A stretch of DNA of 64,000 bases from Gammaproteobacteria bacterium (GCA_017302255.1 JAFLDV010000013.1:40975-104974); one strand, 5' to 3'. Shown: positions 45,346-54,757, counted from the first letter of the stretch. Translations and numbers: made by a program. Notes: generated from the letters alone by a model not told the origin.

Positions 45346-46819
45346 TTCGCCGCAACCGCAGAAAACGCGTGCGCCCATGTCATTAACCAGCCGAGTGATG
45401 CTGTTTGTCGCTGTGGCAGTGTTCGTCTGCAGCGTGGTGCTCGGAAGTTTGCTGCAAAGCGCCATCAAAGAACACTTTGCCGAACAAGATGCCGAAGAAT
45501 TACAAGTCGTCGCCGATTCAGTGCGGAAAATCCTGCAAAATAGCAACATTAGTAGCGAGCAATTACCCTCAGCACTGGCTTTGGCGGTAGTTGGCCATCA
45601 CGGAGTTTACTTTCAGGTCAGCGCCAATGCGCAAACGCTTTATCATTCCCCTGGCAGTGACTTGGACTGGCTGTTAAATCAGGTAACTCCTCAGCAAGCA
45701 GTTGATGCCGAAGCATTATCAAGTTGGCAATCTGGAGAGAAAACCTTTCGTGGCACCGTCATTCAAGGGCCAGCGCAAAGCAAAATTGCTGTCGCCACCG
45801 AAATTGATTTCCACCTACATTTTTTGCATCACTTTAATGATGCTTTGTGGCTGACAGTCGCAGGCTCGGTAGTCTTTACCTTGTTTGCTGCGTGGTTGGG
45901 GGTTCGCCAAGGTTTAGCACCATTAAAGCAGTTCTCCGACAATATCACCCAAGTTCGCGCAGATCGCTTGCAACTACAGCTAGACCCCGCAACTTCTCCG
46001 GATGAATTACGTGATTTAGTGCAAGCATTTAACCAAATGATGGCGCGTTTGGAGCATAGCTTTCAGCAGTTGGCGAACTTTTCTGCCGACATCGCCCATG
46101 AACTGCGCACTCCCCTGACCAATATGATTACGCAAACCCAAGTAAGCCTTGGCAAAGATCGCAGCTCTGAACAATATCGCGATTTATTGTATTCAAATTT
46201 AGAAGAACAAGAGCGGCTCGCGACAATGGTCAGCGATATGTTGTGGCTCGCAAAAACCGATCACGGTCTGATAAAACCGGCGTTTAAGCCTTTGAATTTG
46301 CGCACGGAATTACAAGTGGTGTTCGACTTCTTTGAATCTTGGGCCGAAGACAAACAACTGCAACTGCAGATCTCTGGCGACGCACCTGCCCTTGCAGGCG
46401 ATAAAGACATGCTGCGCCGCGCCTTTTCGAATTTACTGTCGAATCCAATTCGCCATGCCAGCGCAAACTCGCGCATTAACGCTGAATTGTCCTATTCGGC
46501 CAACAGCGGTTGGACAATCGCGATTAGCAACTTTGGTGATGCTATAGCCCCAGCGCATTTAGCCTGCCTATTTGACCGGTTTTATCGAGTTGACCCGTCG
46601 CGTCAGCGTCAAGGTGAAGGCGCCGGTCTTGGGCTTGCTATCGTTAAATCTATCGTTGAACTACACGGCGGTACTATTTTTGCGAGCTCAGAAGTTGCGG
46701 GATCTGAAGTTGCTATCTCTGAAATGGCGAGCTCTGAAGTGGCACCAGCAGCGCAGGCAGCAGAGCAAAAAACCAAAGCAGCATTAGTGACTTTTGTTAT
46801 CCAAATCGCCGCGAATTAG
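45332..46819 (+). CDS. Heavy-metal sensor histidine kinase (CusS/CzcS-like)
   Basis: The 495-residue kinase has a first membrane helix at about 24-43, a periplasmic sensor of about 125 residues, a second helix at about 172-192, a HAMP domain, the H-box [12 protein letters not shown] with His256, and an ATPase domain with N-box [11 protein letters not shown] (an Asn-Pro at the position usually NAI) and [19 protein letters not shown] repetitive tail ([20 protein letters not shown]) follows. The gene overlaps the response regulator gene. Confidence 0.9.
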   Translation: MTPTNSPQPQKTRAPMSLTSRVMLFVAVAVFVCSVVLGSLLQSAIKEHFAEQDAEELQVVADSVRKILQNSNISSEQLPSALALAVVGHHGVYFQVSANAQTLYHSPGSDLDWLLNQVTPQQAVDAEALSSWQSGEKTFRGTVIQGPAQSKIAVATEIDFHLHFLHHFNDALWLTVAGSVVFTLFAAWLGVRQGLAPLKQFSDNITQVRADRLQLQLDPATSPDELRDLVQAFNQMMARLEHSFQQLANFSADIAHELRTPLTNMITQTQVSLGKDRSSEQYRDLLYSNLEEQERLATMVSDMLWLAKTDHGLIKPAFKPLNLRTELQVVFDFFESWAEDKQLQLQISGDAPALAGDKDMLRRAFSNLLSNPIRHASANSRINAELSYSANSGWTIAISNFGDAIAPAHLACLFDRFYRVDPSRQRQGEGAGLGLAIVKSIVELHGGTIFASSEVAGSEVAISEMASSEVAPAAQAAEQKTKAALVTFVIQIAAN

Positions 46820-46951
46820 GCTAGAACACTGAGCTCAAATTCGCCTGCGCATTGCTGCATACGAATTCCTTTGGCGCAAATTGCTATTTATCGGCTGTCC
46901 CTCTAATGTGGGGCATTCAGGTGAATAAAATTCAAGCGTTCAGAGGATGCC

Positions 46952-48985
46952 ATGCGTAATACTTTTCCACCAAAGCTCACTGAGTTATCGAAAAATTACG
47001 CCATCATGGCTATGGCATCTTCAGTAGTCTTACTTACCGCGTGCGGCGGCGGCACTGAAACGCCGCCAGTAGTAGTTCAGCCGCCAGTCGCTATCACCGC
47101 AACATTAACAGCCACAGTTTCCGGCTTACCTACCGGCAGCAACCTCAGTTTGCAACTCGATAAGCAAACAGTGAGTACCAGCAGCAATGGCGTGGTCAAT
47201 CTCACCAGTAGTTGGTCGCCGACTCAAGCCTATCATGTCAAAGTTGCCAGCCAACCAAGTGGTGCTTATTGCACAGTGCAAAGGGGTATCGGCAAGCCGC
47301 TGACAGCAAGCACCAGCTCGACCATTAGTGATATTGAAGTCAAATGCGAAAGCGGCACTGCGGCGGCCACCGCAGAGCTGTTTGATGCCGACCAATTTCC
47401 AACGATGCGGCTCACAGTCAGTGTCGATGAATGGGAGGCTTTTGCCTTTTCGCTGCGCCGCACCGGCAATCAAACCGATTTATATCGCATCGGAAAACTT
47501 GAGTATCTGGATAATAAAGGCGTGGTAAAACAAAGCATTGATAACGTCGGTTTTCGCATGCGTGGCAATACCTCTCGCACCGATCCAGAAGTGCGCAGCG
47601 GCAATCTGCCGTATAACCCGACACGTTTTCATTGGAATTTGAAATTCGATGAGACTTTTGAAGACGACGAAAGTGTCTATTCCTGCATCGATAGCAGTGG
47701 TAACCCGACCAAAATCAACAGCAGTAGCTGTTTCAACCGGGTTGCGCGCGATATTCCTGCCATAGCCGCCAATGACAATCGCACATTTTTGGGCCTCGAG
47801 AGCATGGCGCTGAAGATGAACAAGGACGACCCAGGCTATTTGCATGAGATGTTGGCTTACACAGTGTTGCAAGATCATGGCGTTGCGACCGGGCGCGCGA
47901 ACCATGCGGCCTTGGAGCTCGTCATCACACCAAGTGAAACCAGCACTACTTTATATGGTCGAGCATTGCCGCAAACTCACCAAATGGGCGTATTCACCAT
48001 GGTGGAACCGGTCGATAAAGTGCTGGTGAAAAACCGCTATGGCAAAAATGGTTACCTGTTTAAAGTCGGTGTCAGCAATCTCGCGCAGCCGACACCTACA
48101 GATTGTCTCGATTACAACCCGGCGTTACATGGTCATCAAAATGGTCGCTACTGTAATGTCGGTGTCGAAGTGATAGATCCGGTCAGTCGGGCGGACTGGC
48201 TTGGCGCCGATAAAGTATTAGACGTCAACTATGTGAATAATCATACCGCGGGTAGCAGTAGCCAATTTGCCGCGTATAAACCAGCTTTTGATTTAAAAAC
48301 TAAAAAAGACGAAATTGTTGTGGCGCGCACCGAACTCAACAAACTTATGCAATTGATAAAAAGTAACCCGAGCCAACTTCAATTGGCACAAGCGCTGGAT
48401 GTCGATTCGTTTATTAAAGCGCAAGCGGCCGATATCGTGTTAGGGGCAGTCGACCACTATGTGCGCATCGCCAATAACTATTATGTTTACCTCAATCCAA
48501 CCACGAAAAAATGGGTTTATTTGACCTATGACTATGATTTCAGCTGGCGTAACAACCACCCACAAGGCTGGACGACCAGCCCAATTCCGGTGTTTGATGA
48601 TGTTGCATACAGCACTATTTTTAGTGGCAGTGGCAATAACTGGAACAGCCGCCATTTCGGCAATGAGCCGGTGCTTTATAACTTAGTATTCGCAGATGCC
48701 AATAACCGCCAGCAACTGCTTACTCAAGTGGCGCAATTGCGCAAACGTTGGCTGGATTGGGAGCATCGCGTGGAACCAATCAGCCAAGTTTGGCTGACTA
48801 AAATTACCGACTCAGTAAATCGCACTAGCGCCAGCAGTGAATTTCCAGACAGTAGCTTTCGCCCGCAAGCCGTGCTCGGTGGCAGTTATGATTATTTGCT
48901 GTGGGGACAAAGCAGCACGTCGACCGACACCCTTCGTAACTACGTGATCCAGCGAAACAATACCTTAGCGGCAGAAGCGCCTTAA
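46952..48985 (+). CDS. CotH-kinase family lipoprotein
   Basis: The 677-residue protein begins with a membrane segment and lipobox (LLTACGGG, Cys near 32), then a small beta domain (about 50-130) and a CotH-type kinase domain: FRMRGNTS, FHWNLKFDE, ALKMNKDDPGYLHEMLAY, GVFTMVEPVDKVLVKNRYG, and the Asp-rich VYLTYDYDFSWRNN in place of the usual metal-binding motif. CotH domains are protein kinases of spore coats in Bacillus and occur in many surface proteins elsewhere. Probably anchored on the cell surface or outer membrane. A hairpin follows the stop. Confidence 0.82.
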   Translation: MRNTFPPKLTELSKNYAIMAMASSVVLLTACGGGTETPPVVVQPPVAITATLTATVSGLPTGSNLSLQLDKQTVSTSSNGVVNLTSSWSPTQAYHVKVASQPSGAYCTVQRGIGKPLTASTSSTISDIEVKCESGTAAATAELFDADQFPTMRLTVSVDEWEAFAFSLRRTGNQTDLYRIGKLEYLDNKGVVKQSIDNVGFRMRGNTSRTDPEVRSGNLPYNPTRFHWNLKFDETFEDDESVYSCIDSSGNPTKINSSSCFNRVARDIPAIAANDNRTFLGLESMALKMNKDDPGYLHEMLAYTVLQDHGVATGRANHAALELVITPSETSTTLYGRALPQTHQMGVFTMVEPVDKVLVKNRYGKNGYLFKVGVSNLAQPTPTDCLDYNPALHGHQNGRYCNVGVEVIDPVSRADWLGADKVLDVNYVNNHTAGSSSQFAAYKPAFDLKTKKDEIVVARTELNKLMQLIKSNPSQLQLAQALDVDSFIKAQAADIVLGAVDHYVRIANNYYVYLNPTTKKWVYLTYDYDFSWRNNHPQGWTTSPIPVFDDVAYSTIFSGSGNNWNSRHFGNEPVLYNLVFADANNRQQLLTQVAQLRKRWLDWEHRVEPISQVWLTKITDSVNRTSASSEFPDSSFRPQAVLGGSYDYLLWGQSSTSTDTLRNYVIQRNNTLAAEAP

Positions 48986-49000
48986 GTTTCTGCCGTCAAT

Positions 49001-49020
49001 GGCACCGAACTCTCGGTGCC
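49001..49020 (+). terminator. Hairpin after the CotH gene
   Basis: GGCACCGA and TCGGTGCC form a perfect 8-bp stem with loop ACTC, 16 bp after the CotH stop. There is no long T tract directly after it, so termination efficiency is uncertain. Confidence 0.5.
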
Positions 49021-49197
49021 AACTGCGATTTTACTGCGCAAAGTTTCAGTGCTTTGCTCGCACAAACTTGTGAATGCTGTCGCCATCATCTACTTTCAAA
49101 CAGCGTCTTAGCGGACTAACTAGGTTGGCAATATTACCGCCGGCACTTAGTTACCGCCGCTATTGTAGTTCGTAAACTTACCATGGAAGAGACTCTA

Positions 49198-49938
49198 ATG
49201 AAGACCATACTCGCGATAGTTAGTGCCGGATTATTGATGACTGCAACAACGCCGGTAATAGCACAAGACACTGAAAGCACAGGCAAACCAGGTTTGGCCG
49301 CATCCGCGCGCATCGGTACTTTGGGTTATGGCGCCGAAATTGACTACCCACTTAATGCCAGTTGGAACTTACGACTGCAATTTAACAGTTTTAACTATGA
49401 TGATGATTTTAACGAAAGTGATATCGACTACCGTGGCGAATTAGATCTATCCACTGTCGGCGCCTTAGTTGATTTTCGGCCTTTTGATGGCACCTTCAAA
49501 TTAACCGGCGGCTTTTTTTCGAATAAAAACAAGCTCTCTGCCGATGCGACTTCCGCTGCTGACAAAATTTTTGATATCGGCGGTAGCCGATTTTCAGGTA
49601 CAGCCAATGACCCACTAAAACTCGCCGCCTCTGTCGATTTAGGCAAATCGAGTGCTGGTTATCTTGGTTTTGGTTGGGGCAATTCCTACGAGACTGGCAT
49701 AACCTTTAATTTTGAAATTGGCGCACTGCTAAGCGGCAGCGCCACTGCGAATTTATCGGCGAGCGGCACTGCATACAGCGTCGATCAGCCACAACTGCAG
49801 TTTAACGTGCAAGGTAACTCTGCAGCGGCTATCCAATTCCGCGAAGAACTGGGAATTGAACAAGCCAATTTGCAAGAAGATTTAGATGATTTTGAAATTT
49901 ATCCGGTAGTGGCATTAGGCCTTGGTTATCGCTTTTAA
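49198..49938 (+). CDS. Outer-membrane beta-barrel-like protein
   Basis: The 246-residue protein has a signal peptide (to about residue 22, PVIAQ), then alternating amphipathic strands rich in Gly, Tyr and Phe (SARIGTLGYGAEIDYPL, WNLRLQFNSFNYDDDF, GALVDFRPFDGTFKLTGGFF) and a C-terminal aromatic residue (YRF), which is the outer-membrane barrel signature. Exact family unknown. The ATG at 49198 follows GGAAGAG. It may work with the upstream CotH lipoprotein, but about 210 bp and a hairpin separate them. Confidence 0.75.
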   Translation: MKTILAIVSAGLLMTATTPVIAQDTESTGKPGLAASARIGTLGYGAEIDYPLNASWNLRLQFNSFNYDDDFNESDIDYRGELDLSTVGALVDFRPFDGTFKLTGGFFSNKNKLSADATSAADKIFDIGGSRFSGTANDPLKLAASVDLGKSSAGYLGFGWGNSYETGITFNFEIGALLSGSATANLSASGTAYSVDQPQLQFNVQGNSAAAIQFREELGIEQANLQEDLDDFEIYPVVALGLGYRF

Positions 49939-50093
49939 CCAATAAAATTTCTTCGAAAAGAAAAATTTTGAAAAAAATTCAACTTTGCTGAAAGAAATAA
50001 TTTAATCGACAGGTCTAGTCTAATGAAACGCCTAAGGGATGGTCATCTCGGGCAAACAAAGGCAATCGCACATTCCACAATAGGGTATTAAAA

Positions 50094-50471
50094 ATGAACA
50101 AAATGCAAAAAACTTCAGCTTTAGGCGCAATGGTTCTGGCTTCAATGGCAGCAGTATCTGTTCCAGCCCATGCGCAATTATTCCAAGCTGCAGAATTAGT
50201 CGCAGGTTACGAGTTAGCAGCAACAGAAGCCGCTTGTGGTGGCGATAAAGCCAAAACTGACGGCGCTGCAGATAAAGCGAAAGAAGGTAAATGTGGCGAA
50301 GGCAAATGCGGTGGCGACAAAGCTGCTGCTGGTGCTGATAAAGCCAAAGAAGGTAAATGTGGCGAAGGCAAATGCGGTGGTGATAAAGCAGCTGCTGGCA
50401 CTGACAAAGCCAAAGAAGGCAAATGCGGTGGCGATAAAAGCAAAGAAGCCAGCTGCGGCGGTGCTATCTAA
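50094..50471 (+). CDS. hvfA: HvfA-like RiPP metallophore precursor (EGKCG repeats)
   Basis: The 125-residue protein has a signal peptide (residues 1-27, ending SVPAHA), a leader segment LFQAAELVAGYELA like that of HvfA-type precursors, and a Lys/Gly/Cys repeat tail with EGKCG at 64-68, 69-73, 86-90, 91-95 and 108-112, plus Cys48 and Cys121. In this family an MNIO (DUF692) enzyme with its partner converts EGKCG cysteines to oxazolone-thioamides that bind Cu(I). The repeat is encoded by a roughly 66-bp tandem unit. No DUF692 or DUF2063 partner gene lies nearby, so the precursor is an orphan in this window. It is followed by a strong terminator. Confidence 0.85.
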   Translation: MNKMQKTSALGAMVLASMAAVSVPAHAQLFQAAELVAGYELAATEAACGGDKAKTDGAADKAKEGKCGEGKCGGDKAAAGADKAKEGKCGEGKCGGDKAAAGTDKAKEGKCGGDKSKEASCGGAI

Positions 50472-50881
50472 TTAACTGCATAGTTGCTCGCTAGATATCA
50501 CTAGCTTTCATCAGCAAAAAAGCGACCTCACCATGGTCGCTTTTTCTTTTACTCGCCGAAACCTCGGCATGCCCTTGCTTTCAGAAATAACGCAACAACA
50601 GCGGCAACCCCGAGATAGTTGCTCGTATCTGGGTGAAAATAACCAAGTTTGATGCAAAGATCGGGTTAATCCAAAACCTTACTCGCATTAGATTCATTGT
50701 TGAAAATACTCAAGTTCCGCTGCAAATTGGTCGAAACAAGCAAGTTTACCTGTAACAAAAATCGCCACAGATCTTCCGACACAGTTGCAAAAACGTTAAA
50801 ATATCCGTCTGTGCGGTATTGCTACCGTTCAACAGCGTAGTCACCACACTTAGAATACTTATTTTGGGAATAACAAATATC
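50472..50881. other. Intergenic region after the HvfA-like gene
   Basis: Apart from the terminator at 50515-50547 this 410-bp stretch holds no gene I can support. Any hvfB/hvfC homologue is absent. Confidence 0.5.
50515..50547 (+). terminator. Rho-independent terminator of the HvfA-like gene
   Basis: AGCGACC and GGTCGCT form a stem flanked by A6 and T5 runs that extend it, with a short CTCACCAT-type loop, 45 bp after the stop. The A and T tracts could make it bidirectional. Confidence 0.88.
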
Positions 50882-51496
50882 ATGGATTTTTTGAAATACA
50901 TTGCAAAACCGCTCACTAGCCTGCTTATCCTGCTAACCATAGTTGGCTGCGCGACGCAGAATGTGTCGAATAAAATCACCCGAGAAAATCTAGCTGCCAG
51001 CAATAAAGCCCTGCTAGTGTTTTCCATCACGCAACCTCTCTCATCTGAGAAGTTTGGCAACTCCTTATTCCGCTTTTACCGCAACGGCAATAGCATTTAT
51101 GCCGAAACTCATGATGTAACGGGCATTACTCCAAATCCGAAATCAGAGTTTGCCAATTTTTATGGTCGTGTAGGCGTTATCGAAGTGCCTGCTGGCGAAT
51201 ATCAGATTGCTGCCGCTTTTAAAACAGGCAATGGTATTTTCCAAGTCCGTGGGAAAGTCGAGAAAAACACTGTGACTGTAAAGTCTGGAGAAATTGTCTA
51301 CGTTGGTGCATTAAACGTAAAATTAGAATTCGGTACCTTCTTTTTAGGTCTTGCTGACGTGAAAGGTGTAGCCGCCGATCTAAATGACGAGCGAGTTCGA
51401 GATCTGCCAATTTTTAAAGCAAAATACCCACTCTTGGGTGAACCTGAAATCCGGCTGTTTCGTGTCGGACCAATTGTTGGTGAATCTGCAAATTAA
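50882..51496 (+). CDS. Hypothetical lipoprotein
   Basis: The 204-residue protein starts at the ATG at 50882 with a lipoprotein signal (SLLILLTIVGC, Cys near residue 22). The mature part has beta strands with a repeated G-E/G-Y pattern (VIEVPAGEYQIAAAFK, KSGEIVYVGALNVKLEFG), reminiscent of small carboxypeptidase-regulatory-like folds. No family recognised. Confidence 0.65.
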   Translation: MDFLKYIAKPLTSLLILLTIVGCATQNVSNKITRENLAASNKALLVFSITQPLSSEKFGNSLFRFYRNGNSIYAETHDVTGITPNPKSEFANFYGRVGVIEVPAGEYQIAAAFKTGNGIFQVRGKVEKNTVTVKSGEIVYVGALNVKLEFGTFFLGLADVKGVAADLNDERVRDLPIFKAKYPLLGEPEIRLFRVGPIVGESAN

Positions 51497-51553
51497 GCGT
51501 TCTCGCATTGCTTAAAACTTGCTGGCTTTTCTCGCCAGCAAGTTTCGCAGTCT

Positions 51554-52057
51554 TCAAGCCATTTCACGTTTACGCACAGGGCCTGCAACTTCATCAATTT
51601 GCGCTTGCAGCCCTTTTGCGATACCCAGACTAAAAGCTAATTCGGCGAGAATAAACATCGGGCCAATTAACAGTCCGACCAAATCATCAACAAATGCCGG
51701 TTTTTTGCCTTCGAAGTAATGGCCGATAAACTGAAATACCCAACCCACCACAAAGATGCCAATGGAAGCTGTTAACCAACTGCTAAACGGCAGCGCTAGC
51801 AACGGTATGGCCGCAGCGTAACAGCAGGCGCTAAACGCTAACATCACCAACCCAAAGCGCAGATCCAACAGCAAATAAAACAGACAAGAGCCAACAATTA
51901 AGCCATGTGTTAACGAGAAATCACCGAGTAATGGCGCGCCAAGTAAACTGAAAATCGCAATCACAATCAATGGAATACCTACATAATGCGTCATGATATT
52001 GCGAGGATCGCGATGGTATAACGCATATTGGCTGAGCTGTTGCACAAGAGTTTTCAT
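51554..52057 (-). CDS. Mpo1/YGL010w-like (DUF962) membrane protein
   Basis: The 167-residue protein has the DUF962 signature YHRDPRNIMTHYVGIPLIV at the start and GWVFQFIGHYFEGKKPAFVD later, with conserved His residues that in yeast Mpo1 bind iron for alpha-oxidation of 2-hydroxy fatty acids. Four to five membrane helices. Whether the bacterial protein has this dioxygenase activity is unproven. Confidence 0.85.
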   Translation of the reverse strand: MKTLVQQLSQYALYHRDPRNIMTHYVGIPLIVIAIFSLLGAPLLGDFSLTHGLIVGSCLFYLLLDLRFGLVMLAFSACCYAAAIPLLALPFSSWLTASIGIFVVGWVFQFIGHYFEGKKPAFVDDLVGLLIGPMFILAELAFSLGIAKGLQAQIDEVAGPVRKREMA

Positions 52058-52189
52058 GGAATTAGCACCTTATAGTTTTGAGTTTTACCGACTCTAAGCG
52101 AAAGCAGCCGCCAACACTGTCAAGCAGTTGACAATTGACACTGAAATTGACGGAAATTCATGCTGCCTTTGGCAAATGGCAATCTGTTG

Positions 52190-52627
52190 CTAAGATTCGA
52201 ACGGCAAGCCGACTATGACGCTGGTATCGCCTCGCTGACAGAAGTGCACGAAAACCTCTTTCTCGACGACTGATGAAGCGGCAGAACGCCCCAGTTCAAT
52301 TGGAAAAAGCAGAAACTCAGCCAAGCCTAAAGTCATCGCATTCAAATTCATGTAATTGGTTGCCAAGTTTTCATCAGGGATCTTACCTCTGAGTAAAAAC
52401 GACTCCCGCGTACATGGCGCCTTGCTGTCACCAACAAGGTAATGATCAAGCTCGACCACAGTTACAGTTTTAGGTTGGCCAAGCTTCGCCACAACCTCAG
52501 CCCGTGGTGTGCCTGCGGATAGCACATCTGCATAAGTACTGCTGCGAGCAAGCAAACTAGAGCAGCTAGACAATAACAACGGTGCGATAGCAATAAGTAA
52601 TATTGCGCGAATGGTGGACACAGTCAT
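52190..52627 (-). CDS. Hypothetical lipoprotein
   Basis: The 145-residue protein begins with a lipoprotein signal (LLIAIAPLLLSSC, Cys near residue 22). A segment SAGTPRAEVVAKLGQPKTV resembles the SmpA/OmlA-like repeat of BamE-type lipoproteins; a FLLFPIELG segment follows. Likely outer-membrane-associated; function unknown. Confidence 0.65.
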   Translation of the reverse strand: MTVSTIRAILLIAIAPLLLSSCSSLLARSSTYADVLSAGTPRAEVVAKLGQPKTVTVVELDHYLVGDSKAPCTRESFLLRGKIPDENLATNYMNLNAMTLGLAEFLLFPIELGRSAASSVVEKEVFVHFCQRGDTSVIVGLPFES

Positions 52628-52817
52628 TGCTTAGCCTTAGGCCAACCGATATGGTTGGCAAACTATTGAACGTTCATGGTGTGGGCATGCCGATTTGGCT
52701 TGCTTGCGATTCGCTCCACCATAAACCTATTGACTGGCATCACGCAAATTCCAGCGCGCAACTAAATTGCACTGAACCTCATCATTTGCCGCAAAGACTT
52801 ATCTGTAGGCAGCGCGC

Positions 52818-53552
52818 TTAGGCGGGTCTTTTCGCTAACAACGCCGCTGGCAGGCAATTTAATAGCCGAATTAACCAGTGCATCCGCCGTGGAAATACCA
52901 CTTGCGCTTGGCGTTTGGCAAGCGCGCTGATGATATGCTCTGCCGCTTGTTGCTCACTGATTAAAAACGGTTTTTTACTGACATCTTGCTGATTAATCTC
53001 ACGAAGTTTCGCGGTATCGACATAACCAGGAATGATAGCGGTGACACTAATACCAAAAGGTTTTAGCGCGATGCGGTAGCTATCACAAAGCTGGATCACC
53101 GACTTTTTGCAGGAACTATACAAGGATGCACCGGGATAATCGCGCAGCAATCCTGCGACCGACGCAATGGCCGCAAGCTGGCCAAAGCCTTGCTGCAACA
53201 ACTGTTTGCTGGCTAAGGAGAACGCAAGATCTAACCCTAAAATATTGGTATTGAGCATGCGTAACGTGGTGCTCGCATCTAACTGCTCAAATCTATCTCG
53301 AAAATAAAAACCGGCGCTCACTAACACTAAATCCAATACTTCCGACGACAACTGCGCAAATAGCGCTTGGACTTGCGCGAGATCAGTGATGTCGCAAGCA
53401 ACCGCTTGCACGTTGTTGGCGATGGATTCAGGCAAAGGGCTTGGTAACTTTGCTAAATCACGACCACAGACCAGCACTTGCTGGCCAGCCTCTGCGTATT
53501 GCCTCGCGACTGCCCAGCCGATACCGCTGGTGCCACCAATGATTAATATCAT
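52818..53552 (-). CDS. Short-chain dehydrogenase/reductase (SDR)
   Basis: The 244-residue classical SDR has the cofactor motif GGTSGIG (residues 6-12), an LVSAG segment equivalent to NNAG, the catalytic YSSCK and a C-terminal membrane-proximal region (MHWLIRLLNCLPAALLA). It is adjacent to a lipid-modifying cluster (patatin, PAP2 phosphatase, CDP-alcohol phosphatidyltransferase), so an acyl- or keto-lipid reductase is plausible. Substrate unknown. Confidence 0.85.
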   Translation of the reverse strand: MILIIGGTSGIGWAVARQYAEAGQQVLVCGRDLAKLPSPLPESIANNVQAVACDITDLAQVQALFAQLSSEVLDLVLVSAGFYFRDRFEQLDASTTLRMLNTNILGLDLAFSLASKQLLQQGFGQLAAIASVAGLLRDYPGASLYSSCKKSVIQLCDSYRIALKPFGISVTAIIPGYVDTAKLREINQQDVSKKPFLISEQQAAEHIISALAKRQAQVVFPRRMHWLIRLLNCLPAALLAKRPA

Positions 53553-53692
53553 CCGCTAGTTCCTTGCCAATTTGGCATTGCTGACCCATTTGGATTTGCT
53601 GGCTGTCCAAGTTCGTTCAAGTTCATTACTGCAAGTTCGGCACTCAAGCTCAGTATTGTGGCTGTCCACATTCGTTCTGTGGCTGTCCACAT

Positions 53693-54757
53693 TCAATCTT
53701 TCGACGCACAGGCAAAGCCATATTGCCATTGCGTCAATACAACATCACGGTACGCAGCATAACTTGGCGCAGCTGAAAGCTTTAATAAATTCTGACGCCA
53801 ATTCAACGATTTATGCACTATGCCTTGCGGTAGTTGCTGACGCATATCGCGGGTGTCGAGCCAACTCACGTCTGTATGCGCCATCGCCTGCACCAGCCGC
53901 TGATTTGGATCTACGCCAAAAACCTTGGCGATAGCTGGGCTTGCCAGCGAAAAATCATAGGCCGCTTTACGCTCGGCTATCACCTCAAAAGCTAACGCCT
54001 TGGCAATTTCTAGAGGCATTAAATCTATGGCACCACCTAAAAAATAACGACCTTGATAACAAGCCGGTCGAAAGTAAAACATATCGCTAACGGCGATGCG
54101 CAGCATTACACCGAGCGGCACTTCTGCTTGCACTGCAAGCGTTGGCAAAATCACCGTATTATTGCTACTAAGCGGTGCTTGCAGATGAGCAATAGCGGCC
54201 GCTTCGGTGTTTGCCGCAAATAACACTTGCTGAAACAAAGCTTGTTGGTTACGCAGCTGCCCCGCTTGCTGCGGCGAAAACAATAATTCCGCACCAATGA
54301 TGGCAACGCTTGGTGAACTGGGAGTTGCTGACGAAATAGCGAAGTTCGGATGTGGCAATGCTTCCGGCAATTCAAATAAATAGTCGGAGAATAAATCGGG
54401 AATACGCGTGCAATCTTGTCGACTAAAACGCCGCTGACACGCATGCCTTAAAACCGAACTGAGCCGAGCACCAGGGCCGGGCGCAACTTGCTGCCAGTGC
54501 TGATACATGGTTTCACTTGCAAGATACTCGAGGCGACTTTGTGCATCTGGCAGCGCTTGGATAATTGCTGCAGCTAAAGCGCCACCGCAGCTTGCCAGTA
54601 ACAAATCTGGCGTGCGGCCTTGTTGCTCCAAAGCCGCGTGGATCCCGAGGTAATAACCAAAACGAAAACCCCCACCGGCCATGACCAGGCAGCGCTGATA
54701 TGGCTTGGTGGTTTTTGGCGCCATCGCCAATGGTTCTGACTTGCTTGAGGTTTGCAT
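53693..54757 (-). CDS. Patatin-like phospholipase family protein with altered catalytic motifs
   Basis: The 354-residue protein keeps the patatin oxyanion loop (GGGFRFGYYLGIHAALE) and the serine region PDLLLASCGGALAAAI, where the usual GxSxG reads L-A-S-C-G. The usual catalytic DGG is LGG (FLGGAIDLMPLEIA). The nucleophile Ser is present but the dyad Asp appears lost. The ATG at 54757 is 36 bp from the divergent PAP2 gene. It may be inactive, use another residue, or act as a binding protein in the lipid cluster. Confidence 0.75.
   Translation of the reverse strand: MQTSSKSEPLAMAPKTTKPYQRCLVMAGGGFRFGYYLGIHAALEQQGRTPDLLLASCGGALAAAIIQALPDAQSRLEYLASETMYQHWQQVAPGPGARLSSVLRHACQRRFSRQDCTRIPDLFSDYLFELPEALPHPNFAISSATPSSPSVAIIGAELLFSPQQAGQLRNQQALFQQVLFAANTEAAAIAHLQAPLSSNNTVILPTLAVQAEVPLGVMLRIAVSDMFYFRPACYQGRYFLGGAIDLMPLEIAKALAFEVIAERKAAYDFSLASPAIAKVFGVDPNQRLVQAMAHTDVSWLDTRDMRQQLPQGIVHKSLNWRQNLLKLSAAPSYAAYRDVVLTQWQYGFACASKD

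Noticed and set aside
50207..50443. Proline/leucine-rich frame opposite the HvfA-like gene
   Set aside because: It is the antisense of the EGKCG repeats; the tandem repeat keeps several frames open.
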